In this document: positions 16,072 through 23,182 of the stretch, one piece after another | Layout of the letters: each line of letters begins with the position of its first letter | Position numbering within the stretch: position 1 is the stretch's first letter | Assembly: GCA_964621605.1 (NCBI GenBank) | Contig: CAZUMJ010000036.1 | Span: 1-29,938, forward strand | Reading direction: 5' to 3' | Length of the DNA stretch: 29,938 bases | Source of the DNA: CAZUMJ01 sp964621605 | GTDB taxonomy: Bacteria; Actinomycetota; Acidimicrobiia; Acidimicrobiales; Iamiaceae | Program-made: the position numbers and the translations under genes | Notes under the pieces: generated by a model | What the model saw: the letters and a program-made list of their open reading frames with translations, nothing else | Databases searched by the model: none | Told to the model about the DNA's origin: nothing

Positions 16072-16223
16072 CGACGGCCCCAAAGGCGCTTGCGCGGCGT
16101 GACTGCCGGAGGACAGCTACAGCGCTGATCGGCCGGCACGCCGGCCAGCACCTTGTCGACGTGAGCCCCACACCCGGCCCAGGTCGCCTTGCCACAACGT
16201 TTGCACGCCACTCGTCTGCACAT
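16068..16223 (-). CDS. Small Cys-rich protein (51 aa) in the persulfide operon
   Basis: A 51-aa protein with C2, C7-x-x-C10, C18, H21, C35 and C37, in the arrangement CKRCGKATWAGCGAHV followed by a VPADQRCSC segment and a basic tail. I recall short actinobacterial hypothetical proteins with the same CxxCGK.TW.GCG.H...VP...RC.C pattern, but know no assigned function. Zinc binding or sulfane-sulfur handling is plausible. The frame extends upstream, but the ATG at 16223 sits seven bases after a TACCCT -10 box inside a CsoR/CstR-type operator. Its stop overlaps the start of the CoADR-rhodanese gene by four bases (ATGA), so both are one operon. Confidence 0.78.
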   Translation of the reverse strand: MCRRVACKRCGKATWAGCGAHVDKVLAGVPADQRCSCPPAVTPRKRLWGRR

Positions 16224-16237
16224 ACCCCCCAGGGTAT
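16222..16237. promoter_or_regulatory. CsoR/CstR-type operator overlapping the promoter of the Cys-rich/CoADR operon
   Basis: ATACCCC-CC-AGGGTAT, a 7-2-7 inverted repeat with one mismatch, matches the C/G-tract operators bound by CsoR-family repressors. On the minus strand it contains TACCCT followed by seven bases and the ATG at 16223, so repressor binding would cover the -10 box and start site. A partial -35 (GTGCAA) lies 17 bases upstream. Confidence 0.75.
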
Positions 16238-16321
16238 CTGCACACGATTGGTATTGCACCGCGCCTGACGACATCGGTCGCTTTGGCGACATCGGCGGCC
16301 GTAACGAGATCGACAGCGCCC

Positions 16322-16591
16322 TCACGCCAACTTCGTGAACATCTTCTGCACATCGCTGAGGTCGTACCCGGCATCGGCGGCGCGCGCCGGGTCTTCGAGG
16401 CACCACGTGAGCCCGGCCGCGACGAGCACGAAACCGGTCTGCTCCAAGGCTCGGTTGGCCGCGGAGAGTTGCATCACGATGTCTCGACAGTCACGGTGCT
16501 CCAACAACATCTGCTGCAGGCCCCGCACCTGACCCTCGACGCGACGCAGGCGGTGGGTGAGGTCCTTGAGGGTCTCTTCGGGCAAGTCCAT
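16322..16591 (-). CDS. CsoR/RcnR-family repressor, CstR-like (persulfide-sensing type)
   Basis: An 89-aa all-helical repressor of the metal-sensitive/DUF156 family: LTHRLRRVEGQVRGLQQML at 11-29, then HRDCRDIVMQLSAANRAL. C35 and C64 are 29 residues apart, as in both CsoR and CstR. In copper-sensing CsoR a His lies four residues before the second Cys; here that position is Gly60. Loss of the His with retention of both Cys is the CstR pattern, which senses persulfides/polysulfides by Cys-Cys cross-linking. The start ATG has GGAAGGGG eight bases upstream. The downstream rhodanese flavoprotein and matching operators in both promoters support a sulfur role. Copper sensing is unlikely but untested. 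Confidence 0.88.
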   Translation of the reverse strand: MDLPEETLKDLTHRLRRVEGQVRGLQQMLLEHRDCRDIVMQLSAANRALEQTGFVLVAAGLTWCLEDPARAADAGYDLSDVQKMFTKLA

Positions 16592-16693
16592 GACGTGGCC
16601 CCTTCCGTGCGCACCCGCGCGGTCGATGATGGTCTGCGCGGGAGATCCGACCCGGGCACCGGGCTCGAACCACCCTCGCGTCAGATCCAGTCT

Positions 16694-16709
16694 ATACCCC
16701 TGGGGGTAT
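16694..16709. promoter_or_regulatory. CsoR/CstR-type operator upstream of the regulator gene
   Basis: ATACCCC-TG-GGGGTAT is a perfect 7-2-7 inverted repeat about 100 bp upstream of the repressor ATG. On the minus strand TAGACT immediately follows it (as a -10), putting the operator between -35 and -10 and implying autoregulation with a leader of about 90 nt. Confidence 0.8.
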
Positions 16710-16723
16710 GGAGTAGGCTTGCG

Positions 16724-18325
16724 CTACTGCCCGGAACGGATCATGTCCGCGCACTTCTCCCCGATCATCAGCACCGGCGCATGGATGTTGTTGCTCGGAA
16801 TGGCCGGCATGACAGAGGCATCCGCGATGCGCAGGCCGTCGAGCCCGCGCACCCGCAACTGCGGGTCGACCACCGCCATCGCGTCACTGTCGGGGCCCAT
16901 CTTCGCCGTGCCGCACGGGTGGTACTCGGTGTCCGCGTGCTGGCGCAGCGTCGCTTCGATCTGCGCGGGGTCGTTGCGGTCGTACGGGATGAGCATCTCG
17001 CCCCGATACCTGTCGAACGCGGGGTCGGCCATGATGTCGAGCGCGATCTGGGTGCCCTTGACGAGGGTCTCCATGTCGTAGGGGTCACTGAAGAAGCGTG
17101 GGTCGATCAGCGGGTCGTCGTGCGTGTCAGGGCTCGCGAGGCGCACCTCACCGACGCTCCTCGGGCGTGCGAGTAACAGGTGCGCCGAGTAGCCGTGCCC
17201 AAGGTGGAGCTTGCGACCGTGGTCGTCGCCGATGCCGACGATGAGCTCCATCTCCATGTCGCACACCTCCACGTCGGGGGCGGTGCGGTAGTACACGCCC
17301 GACTCTGCAGCGCAGCTCGTGATCAGGCCGGTGCGGTGGCGCTTCCACTGCCACATGGCCCGAGCGAGGCGAGCCACCCCGACGGGCGAGATGCCCACGG
17401 TGTGGTCCGGCACGAGTGCCTTGTAGATGAGCAGTGCCGAGATGTGGTCCTGCAGGTTCTGCCCGACCCCTGGCGAGTCGAGCACCGGCGTGATGCCCAA
17501 CTGCTGCAGGTGCGCGCCGGGCCCGACCCCCGATGCCATGAGAATCTGCGGAGTGCCGAACGCACCGGCGGAGACGATCACCTCGCGCCGGGCCCGGACG
17601 GTGGCGGGTGTGCGGCCCGCCACGTAGTCGGCGCCGACCGCTCGACGCCCGTCGAAGCGCACCCGCGTGACATGCGCATCGGTGCGCACCTCGAGGTTGG
17701 GGCGGTCGAGGTTGGGGTGGATGAACGCGGCCGCGACGGTGTGACGCTCACCGTCGCGCTGGGTGACCTGCACGTGGTAGCAGCCGCCGTGGGTGGGGCC
17801 GTTGAGGTCGTTCGTGAAGGGGATCCCCTGCGCCTGGCAGGCCGCAAGGAACACATCGTTCAGGGGGCTCGGGCTGCGCAGGTTGGTGACCTGCAACGGA
17901 CCGTCGACCCCGTGCAGCGGCGAGTCGCGGTGGATAGCGTTGGCTTCGGAGCGCATGAAGTAGGGCAGGACGTCGTCGAACCCCCAGCCCGCGTTGCCGA
18001 GCGCCGCCCAGCTGTCGTAGTCGGACCGCGGGCCGCGGGCGTAGATCATGGCGTTGAGGACGCTGCTGCCTCCGAGCGCCTTCCCACGCGGCTGAAAGCC
18101 ACGGCGACCGTTCAGCCCGGGCTGTGGGACCGTCGAGTAGTTCCAGCTGTTGCGGCCGCGTGGCATCGCCGCGGCGAACCCCAACGGGGCGCGGATCAGC
18201 ACGTCGCGTCCCTCGCCACCGGCCTCGAGCAGGCACACCGACACCGACGGGTCTTCGCTGAGCCGGCTCGCCACCACGCACCCGGCCGAGCCGCCGCCGA
18301 GCACCACGTAGTCGAACTCGTCCAT
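16724..18325 (-). CDS. GMC-family FAD oxidoreductase (choline dehydrogenase-like)
   Basis: A 533-aa glucose-methanol-choline oxidoreductase oxidising an alcohol with FAD. The Rossmann motif is VLGGGSAGCVVASRL (8-22), GMC signature 1 is PRGKALGGSSVLNAMIYARG (79-98), and signature 2 is VSAGAFGTPQILMASGVGP. The catalytic pair is H469 (YHPCGTAKMG) and N513 (PSNNIHAP), 44 residues apart as in choline oxidase. The open frame starts at 18460, but the ATG at 18325 gives the usual N-terminus; TACCTT lies eight bases upstream. Its stop is next to the CstR-type operator. Substrate among alcohols is not deducible. Confidence 0.93.
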   Translation of the reverse strand: MDEFDYVVLGGGSAGCVVASRLSEDPSVSVCLLEAGGEGRDVLIRAPLGFAAAMPRGRNSWNYSTVPQPGLNGRRGFQPRGKALGGSSVLNAMIYARGPRSDYDSWAALGNAGWGFDDVLPYFMRSEANAIHRDSPLHGVDGPLQVTNLRSPSPLNDVFLAACQAQGIPFTNDLNGPTHGGCYHVQVTQRDGERHTVAAAFIHPNLDRPNLEVRTDAHVTRVRFDGRRAVGADYVAGRTPATVRARREVIVSAGAFGTPQILMASGVGPGAHLQQLGITPVLDSPGVGQNLQDHISALLIYKALVPDHTVGISPVGVARLARAMWQWKRHRTGLITSCAAESGVYYRTAPDVEVCDMEMELIVGIGDDHGRKLHLGHGYSAHLLLARPRSVGEVRLASPDTHDDPLIDPRFFSDPYDMETLVKGTQIALDIMADPAFDRYRGEMLIPYDRNDPAQIEATLRQHADTEYHPCGTAKMGPDSDAMAVVDPQLRVRGLDGLRIADASVMPAIPSNNIHAPVLMIGEKCADMIRSGQ

Positions 18326-18429
18326 GGCCCCGAAAGGTAGACCCGCCAGCGCCACGTCGCGGTGCCCGTCGAAGCCGCACCACCCGACCGTTGCCGCGGG
18401 TCGCTGCCGGCCTATGCGCGTGCTGCGGA

Positions 18430-18444
18430 TAGCGTTGCCCAGTG
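18430..18444 (+). promoter_or_regulatory. Leaderless promoter -10 (TAGCGT) of the fusion gene
   Basis: TAGCGT at 18430-18435, six bases, then the GTG at 18442. It lies in the 116-bp divergent gap with the GMC gene and supports the GTG start. Confidence 0.5.
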
Positions 18445-20919
18445 CACACGGGCGACCCACGCGAGATCCGCTTCGCGCTGCTCGGCCACAGCGGCGGCAT
18501 GGCGAACCTCGGCGTCGGGGCCCTCACGTGGTCGAACATCGCGCTGCTGCGGCGAGCGGCCGAGCAGGTCGGTGCGACGGCTTCGTTCACGTTGATCGTG
18601 ACGGGCGAGCCGGTCCTCGACCGCGTCGACGACCTCGGCCCCAACGTCGACGTGCGCCAGATGACGATCCCATCCAAGCCGTCGTGGATGCCGTCCGCGT
18701 TCGTGCGTCTCTGGAAGGTGCTGTGCACCTACGACGTCGTGGTCGACCTCTCCGCAGGCGATTCGTTCGCCAGCATCTACGGCCGCCCCCGCATGGTGAG
18801 CCAGACGTTCGCGAAGGCGACGGCACTCGCGACGCGACGCCCGCTGATCCTCGCGCCGCAGACCCTCGGGCCGTTCTCGCGCCCGGCCACCTGGGCGGCT
18901 CGGGCGATCCTCGTGCCCGCCGCGGTCGTATGCGCTCGAGACGAACCGTCCGCGGCGATCGCCAGACGCTTCCGCCGCCGCCCCGTCCACGTCGTCCCCG
19001 ACGTCGCGTTCGCGCTCGCTCCCATCCCGACCGCACCGTTCGATGCCGCCACCACCCACGTCGGGATCAACGTGTCGGGACTGCTCTACAACGCCCCCGA
19101 CGGTGCCGCCTACGCGGTCCCCGGGTATCAGGAGTACGTCGACCGGCTGCTCGACGCGCTGTGCGCCCGCCCCGATGTCACGGTGCACCTCGCGCCCCAC
19201 GTCGTGGGCGACGACCGGCACGCCACCCACGACGAAGACCACGCCCTGGCTCGCAGCATCGCTGCGGCGCGTCCCGAGGTGATCTGCCCGGAGCGCTTCG
19301 CCACCCCCGGCGAAGCCAAGGGCTACATCGGCAACCTCGACGTGCTCGTCACGTCTCGCATGCATGCCGGCATCGCGGCGTTGTCGAGTGGCAAGCCGGT
19401 GATCGCCGTCGCGTACAGCCGCAAGTTCCGCGACACCCTCGCGACCGTCGGCTACGACGCCCCGGTCGTGGATCTGCGCCAGGCCTCACCAGAGGCGGCG
19501 ACCCTCGCCACACTCGCCTTCATCGACGATCGTGCGGCGCTCGCCGATCAGTCCGCCGCCGCGAGGGCACGCGCCGAGGAGAGGCTCGACGACTACGTCG
19601 ACGTCGTGGCTGCACACCTCACCGCCCTTGCAGCACCGACGGGCCGTCGACGCTCGCGCACATCTTCGACCGGCATGCGCACCAAGGCAGGCCCGACGTG
19701 CGTCGAGCGTGTCGTGGCCGACGGGCTCTGCATCGGCTGCGGTGCATGCGCGGTGCTCGCCGGACCTGCTGCGATCACGATGGGCGAGTCACCGTCCGGC
19801 TTCTTGGTCCCGGAGGTGCGCGACGCCGCGGCGGTCGATGCCATCGCCGCGTCGTTCGACGCTGTGTGCCCCGGCCGGTCGGTCACCGGCATGGCGGTAC
19901 GTCAGTCGCGTACGTGGGGTCCGGTCGAGACGATGGTGACCGGGCACGCCGTCGACGACGAGGTGCGATTCCTCGGCTCGTCGGGCGGCGTGCTGAGCGC
20001 TCTGTGCGGCTACCTGCTCGACAGCGGCCGGGTCGACGCCGTGCTGACGATGTTCGCCGCGCCGGACTCCCCGCTACGACCCGTCCCCCGTCTCGTCCGT
20101 GACGCCGGAGATCTGCACGTCACCGCAGGTTCCCGCTACTGCCCCTCGTCGCCCCTCGCGGCCCTCGCCGACGTGACGGCGGGGGAACGCATCGCGTTCG
20201 TGGGCAAGCCCTGCGACGTGGCCGCACTGCGCGGGTTGCTCACGCGCGACGCTGCACTGCGCGCACAGGTGGTGGTGCTGTTGTCGTTCTTCTGTGCGGG
20301 CATCCCCAGCTTCTCCGCCACCGATGACCTGGTCCGGCAGCTGGGCCACGAACCCGACGAGGTCGTCACCTTTCGCTACCGCGGCGCGGGGTGGCCGGGG
20401 CGTGCGACGGTGCGCACCGCCGACGATGAAGCCTCGATGAGCTACCACGAGTCGTGGGGCGGTCTCCTTGCGGGCAAGGTGCACGAGCGCTGCAAGATCT
20501 GTCCGGATGCAACGGGCGAGTTGGCCGACATCTCCTGCGGCGATGCGTGGTTCGAGGCAGACGGCGGGCCCGGCTTCGACGAGGCACCCGGCCGGAGCGT
20601 CGTGATCGTCCGAACGCCCTTGGGCACAGCTCTTCTCCGTCAGGCGCAGGAAGCCGGCGCTATCGAGACGCAGCCGTACACCTCCGACGAGCTTCTGCGC
20701 GTGCAGCCGTACCAGGCGGCGCGCAAGGCGGCGGTCGTTCCCCGTCTCGCCGGCCGTGCCCTCATGGGGTCTCGGGTGCCGCGCTACCGCCGCCTCGGGC
20801 TGCTCGCCTCGACCCGGCGGCTCTCGCTGCGTCGCATCGTCTCCGAAGCACGCGGCTCCGCCTTCCGTGTGCGTCGCGACCACCCGCGCCGATGGCACCG
20901 CCTCCTTCGCCGAGGCTGA
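18442..20919 (+). CDS. Polysaccharide pyruvyl transferase fused to an FrhB-type F420/iron-sulfur oxidoreductase module
   Basis: An 825-aa two-enzyme fusion. Residues about 10-395 are a polysaccharide pyruvyl transferase (WcaK/CsaB-like): FALLGHSGGMANLGVGALTW at the start, VVVDLSAGDSFA, PLILAPQTLGPF, and the conserved SRMHAGIAALSSGKPV at 305-320. These enzymes move pyruvate ketals onto glycans. A basic, Ser/Thr-rich linker (about 399-415) leads to residues about 420-770, an F420 hydrogenase beta-subunit-like protein: CIGCGAC (C430, C433, C436) plus C476-Pro as a [4Fe-4S] site, GSSGGVLSA, VGKPCDVAAL, and CKICPDATGELADISCGDAW (C684, C687, C699). The tail is strongly basic. The two families are commonly neighbours in exopolysaccharide clusters as separate genes. 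Here no stop or frameshift separates them, and no other glycan genes are near. Confidence 0.9.
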   Translation: MHTGDPREIRFALLGHSGGMANLGVGALTWSNIALLRRAAEQVGATASFTLIVTGEPVLDRVDDLGPNVDVRQMTIPSKPSWMPSAFVRLWKVLCTYDVVVDLSAGDSFASIYGRPRMVSQTFAKATALATRRPLILAPQTLGPFSRPATWAARAILVPAAVVCARDEPSAAIARRFRRRPVHVVPDVAFALAPIPTAPFDAATTHVGINVSGLLYNAPDGAAYAVPGYQEYVDRLLDALCARPDVTVHLAPHVVGDDRHATHDEDHALARSIAAARPEVICPERFATPGEAKGYIGNLDVLVTSRMHAGIAALSSGKPVIAVAYSRKFRDTLATVGYDAPVVDLRQASPEAATLATLAFIDDRAALADQSAAARARAEERLDDYVDVVAAHLTALAAPTGRRRSRTSSTGMRTKAGPTCVERVVADGLCIGCGACAVLAGPAAITMGESPSGFLVPEVRDAAAVDAIAASFDAVCPGRSVTGMAVRQSRTWGPVETMVTGHAVDDEVRFLGSSGGVLSALCGYLLDSGRVDAVLTMFAAPDSPLRPVPRLVRDAGDLHVTAGSRYCPSSPLAALADVTAGERIAFVGKPCDVAALRGLLTRDAALRAQVVVLLSFFCAGIPSFSATDDLVRQLGHEPDEVVTFRYRGAGWPGRATVRTADDEASMSYHESWGGLLAGKVHERCKICPDATGELADISCGDAWFEADGGPGFDEAPGRSVVIVRTPLGTALLRQAQEAGAIETQPYTSDELLRVQPYQAARKAAVVPRLAGRALMGSRVPRYRRLGLLASTRRLSLRRIVSEARGSAFRVRRDHPRRWHRLLRRG

Positions 20920-20960
20920 GAAGAGAACGCGAGAAGGGACGCGTGCGAGACGTGGCGCTG

Positions 20961-20980
20961 GCCGCCTCGCATACGGCGGC
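20961..20980. terminator. Hairpin in the convergent gap (possible bidirectional terminator)
   Basis: GCCGCC at 20961-20966 and GGCGGC at 20975-20980 form a six-pair GC stem with an eight-base loop, between the converging fusion gene and SnoaL-like gene. There is no U-tract, so termination is only suggested. Confidence 0.35.
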
Positions 20981-20991
20981 TCGACGTGCGG

Positions 20992-21387
20992 CTACTCCAT
21001 CACCAGCGTGTTGTGGAACGCCACGGCAAGCCACCGCCCACCCAGCTCGGTGAACACCACGGTGCTCACGGCATGGCGCACACCGGCGAGGGGCCCTGAC
21101 GGCGAGTCGAGCGTGCCGCGGCCGTTGGCGACGACGACGCCCGGTGCGATCTCGCGTGCCCGCTCGAGCTCGTAGCGGATCACGCTGCCCTTGTAGATGG
21201 TGTCGAAGATGCCCTGGTGCTGCTCTCCGATGAACGCGGGGCCGCCGTTGTGGCGGACTCCACGGATGTCGACGAACTCGGTGTCGTCACCGAACAGCGC
21301 GCCGAATCCGGCGCCGTCCGCGGTGTTCCATGCCGCCTCCGCAGCGGCGTAGAAGGCGGTGGCGATGTGGGTTGGGTCGATGCTCAT
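20992..21387 (-). CDS. SnoaL/NTF2-like (SgcJ/EcaC-type) protein
   Basis: A 131-aa cystatin-like alpha+beta fold protein: HIATAFYAAAEAAWNTADGAGFGALFGDDTEFVDIRGVRHNGGPAFIGEQ at the N-terminus and LGGRWLAVAFHNTLV at the end, typical of DUF4440/SgcJ-type proteins. The frame opens further upstream inside the TetR gene, but the ATG at 21387 has GAGGAG seven bases before it. That ribosome-binding site overlaps the TetR stop codon, so the two genes form an operon with translational coupling. It may be the target enzyme or a ligand-binding partner of the adjacent regulator; its substrate is unknown. Confidence 0.87.
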   Translation of the reverse strand: MSIDPTHIATAFYAAAEAAWNTADGAGFGALFGDDTEFVDIRGVRHNGGPAFIGEQHQGIFDTIYKGSVIRYELERAREIAPGVVVANGRGTLDSPSGPLAGVRHAVSTVVFTELGGRWLAVAFHNTLVME

Positions 21388-21398
21388 GTCGCTGCTCC

Positions 21399-22067
21399 TC
21401 AGGGTGGTGTGGACTCGCCACGGGTAGGTGCGGGTTTCTTCGCCGCGGACTTCTTCACCGCGGACTTCTTCACCGCGGGCTTCTTGGGTGGCGCTGTCGT
21501 GAGCAGGGTGTGCTCGATGAGGTCCTGCAGGCGCTGCGTGAGCTCGTCGATGCTCCAGCCTCGGAGGTCGAGGAGCTCGGTGGTGACCGCAGCGGAGAAC
21601 AGTGTCGCCACGAGGTCGGTGGCGGCGTCGATGGTCCATGTGGGACTCAGGTCGCCTTCGGCCGCCAATCGGGTCAGGACGTGACGGATGGTCTGACGCC
21701 GACCGTTCGATCGTTGGTCGAAGCGCGCGGAAAGCTCTGGGTTGTGCGCCCGGATTCCTTCCAGGATCAGCGCGGCGCGCATCACCTTCGGGGTGTACGC
21801 CGCATGGAAGCGCAGCAGCGCGTCCAGAGCATCACGCGCGGTCAGCGCGCCGTAGATTTCTGCGGCCAGATCCTGCGCGTTGGTCTTGTCTCGGGTGTAG
21901 TCGACCGTGGCGACGAGCAGGTCGAACCGCCCGGGGAACTGGCTGTAGATGGTCTGACGTGAGACACCGGCGCGGGTGGCGAGACGTTCGTAGGTGAAGT
22001 GGCCGTCGCCCTCTTCGAGCATCGCCAGGGTCGCCTCGAAGATCTTCTGACGAGAGTTCCGACTCAT
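21399..22067 (-). CDS. TetR-family transcriptional regulator with Lys/Ala/Pro-rich (histone H1-like) tail
   Basis: A 222-aa TetR/AcrR repressor. The helix-turn-helix spans about 24-50 (TYERLATRAGVSRQTIYSQFPGRFDLL) and a helical ligand domain follows to about 190. Residues 193-214 are an unusual basic tail with three KK-[SP]-A repeats encoded by a 15-bp tandem repeat, resembling the C-terminal tails of bacterial H1-like and HU-like proteins; it would add non-specific DNA affinity. The ATG follows a TAGAGT-N6 signal. It is co-transcribed with the SnoaL-like gene 11 bp downstream. Ligand unknown. Confidence 0.9.
   Translation of the reverse strand: MSRNSRQKIFEATLAMLEEGDGHFTYERLATRAGVSRQTIYSQFPGRFDLLVATVDYTRDKTNAQDLAAEIYGALTARDALDALLRFHAAYTPKVMRAALILEGIRAHNPELSARFDQRSNGRRQTIRHVLTRLAAEGDLSPTWTIDAATDLVATLFSAAVTTELLDLRGWSIDELTQRLQDLIEHTLLTTAPPKKPAVKKSAVKKSAAKKPAPTRGESTPP
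21436..21488. repeat. 15-bp tandem repeat encoding the basic tail of the TetR protein
   Basis: Units TTCTTCGCCGCGGAC, TTCTTCACCGCGGAC, TTCTTCACCGCGGGC and a partial fourth run head-to-tail from 21436. On the minus strand they encode repeated V/A-K-K-S/P-A blocks. Confidence 0.85.
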
Positions 22068-22079
22068 CGGGAGACTCTA
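22065..22079 (-). promoter_or_regulatory. Leaderless promoter -10 (TAGAGT) of the TetR gene
   Basis: On the minus strand TAGAGT (22079-22074) is followed by six bases and the ATG at 22067. No ribosome-binding site is seen. Confidence 0.5.
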
Positions 22080-22150
22080 CGAGGCCTGGACAGCTCGTCC
22101 AGATCGACTTGACACCTTCCTGCCACTCCGCGCCGAGGCCTCTCGCATCG

Positions 22151-22873
22151 CTACTGGGCGGTGAACTCGACGTACATGCCCTGCACGAAGTGCGGGGGCC
22201 CACCGGGCACGTCGACCGGGCCGCCCTGGCTCTTTGCCGCGGCGGCCATGTAGGCCGCCGGGTCCGCGCCGGTGGGGATCGCACAGATGCCGAGGTAGCG
22301 GCCCGGCTCGGTGATCTTTCCGTCACCGACCACGGCGAAGCCCTTGTTCGACGGCGGGGCTACGAGCACCGCCGTCGGCTTGCCGGTGAGCACCTTCTCC
22401 AATTCGGCTTGCGGAAGCGACATGAGCTCCTTGGCGGACCGGGTCTCGGTGTCGGGGAGGCGGAACACGACCATCTCGTGCACCTCTTTCGCGGAGGTGT
22501 TGGTGAGGCTCAGGGTCGACCCGAGCGCGATCTTCGCGGGCATGCCCTCGTAGCCGTAGTCGACCGCGGTGATGTCGATCGTCGTCGGCGACGCGGGGGC
22601 GCCGGTGTCGGACGGTGCGCCCGTGTCGGACGGTGCCGTGCTGTCCATCGAGTGCATGCTGTCCATCGCCGCGACCGTCGTCGTGGTCACAGCATCGGCC
22701 TTGGCATCCTTCGAGTCCGAACCGCATGCCGTGAACACCAGCGCGCCGGTGAGGGCCGTGGCGGCAAGGCCGACGGCGAGCCGTGCACGCCCTCGCGCGA
22801 GGCCCGATGGTCGCTGCCCGCCCGCGCGCGGCGCGGTGGTCGGCTCGGTCAGACGGGTGGGGTTGTGGTTCAC
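22151..22873 (-). CDS. Cupredoxin-like lipoprotein
   Basis: A 240-aa exported protein. A long Arg-rich N-terminus (about 30 residues) precedes a hydrophobic segment and lipobox VFTAC, with C50 as lipidation site. A Met/His/Ser segment (AMDSMHSMDS, 69-78) and a PSDTGAPSDTGAP linker follow. The C-terminal domain (about 98-240) looks like a cupredoxin, with possible copper ligands H132 (EVHEMVVF), C197 (LGICAIP), H228 and M233 (PPHFVQGMYVEF). The C-to-H spacing is longer than in azurin, so the fold or ligand set is tentative. The GTG start has GAGGAGGAG upstream. Its stop lies 83 bp upstream of the TetR start, the two being on the same strand. A role in extracellular copper or electron handling is inference. 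Confidence 0.75.
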   Translation of the reverse strand: MNHNPTRLTEPTTAPRAGGQRPSGLARGRARLAVGLAATALTGALVFTACGSDSKDAKADAVTTTTVAAMDSMHSMDSTAPSDTGAPSDTGAPASPTTIDITAVDYGYEGMPAKIALGSTLSLTNTSAKEVHEMVVFRLPDTETRSAKELMSLPQAELEKVLTGKPTAVLVAPPSNKGFAVVGDGKITEPGRYLGICAIPTGADPAAYMAAAAKSQGGPVDVPGGPPHFVQGMYVEFTAQ

Positions 22874-23182
22874 AAGGTCTCCTCCTCCTCGTGGGGGATC
22901 GCATGATCCGCCGCTGGATACGCCCTCCGGAGTTCGTCCGGCTGGGCGTTACGAGACCACAGACCTAGACAGACTGTCAAGGTTTTCTTGTCGTTCTGTT
23001 GACATCGGGGAGACAGAGCCAGCGGGTCAACCGCGTGGCGTCTCGCGCGCCGTCACACGCGCCCCCGGCCACCGCACGCGTCGGGCAGCGCCGGCAAATC
23101 TGCGCTACGAAGGCGCTATCGGGGTTCTCAGGCACGGGTCCGCACCGCGGACAGGCCACCGATCGACAACCGGGGGGTCGTC
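22874..23182. promoter_or_regulatory. 309-bp divergent intergenic region with opposed TTGACA boxes
   Basis: No gene is seen. An unusually AT-rich patch (about 22960-23010) holds TTGACA on the minus strand (22980-22975) and TTGACA on the plus strand (22999-23004), facing outward like two -35 boxes, and a perfect GACAG-A-CTGTC palindrome at 22968-22978. Good -10 matches at 17 bases are lacking on both sides; TCTCGT at 18 bases is the best for the lipoprotein gene. GGGGGG before the ATG at 23183 is the ribosome-binding site of the deacylase gene. Confidence 0.4.

Noticed and set aside
16724..18460. Longer GMC reading with start at 18460
   Set aside because: It would overlap the divergent fusion gene's start, and the first 45 residues have no family counterpart; ATG at 18325 gives the standard N-terminus.
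21436..21488. Short tandem repeats considered as a CRISPR-like array
   Set aside because: 15-bp contiguous units without spacers, in frame and coding for a Lys/Ala tail.
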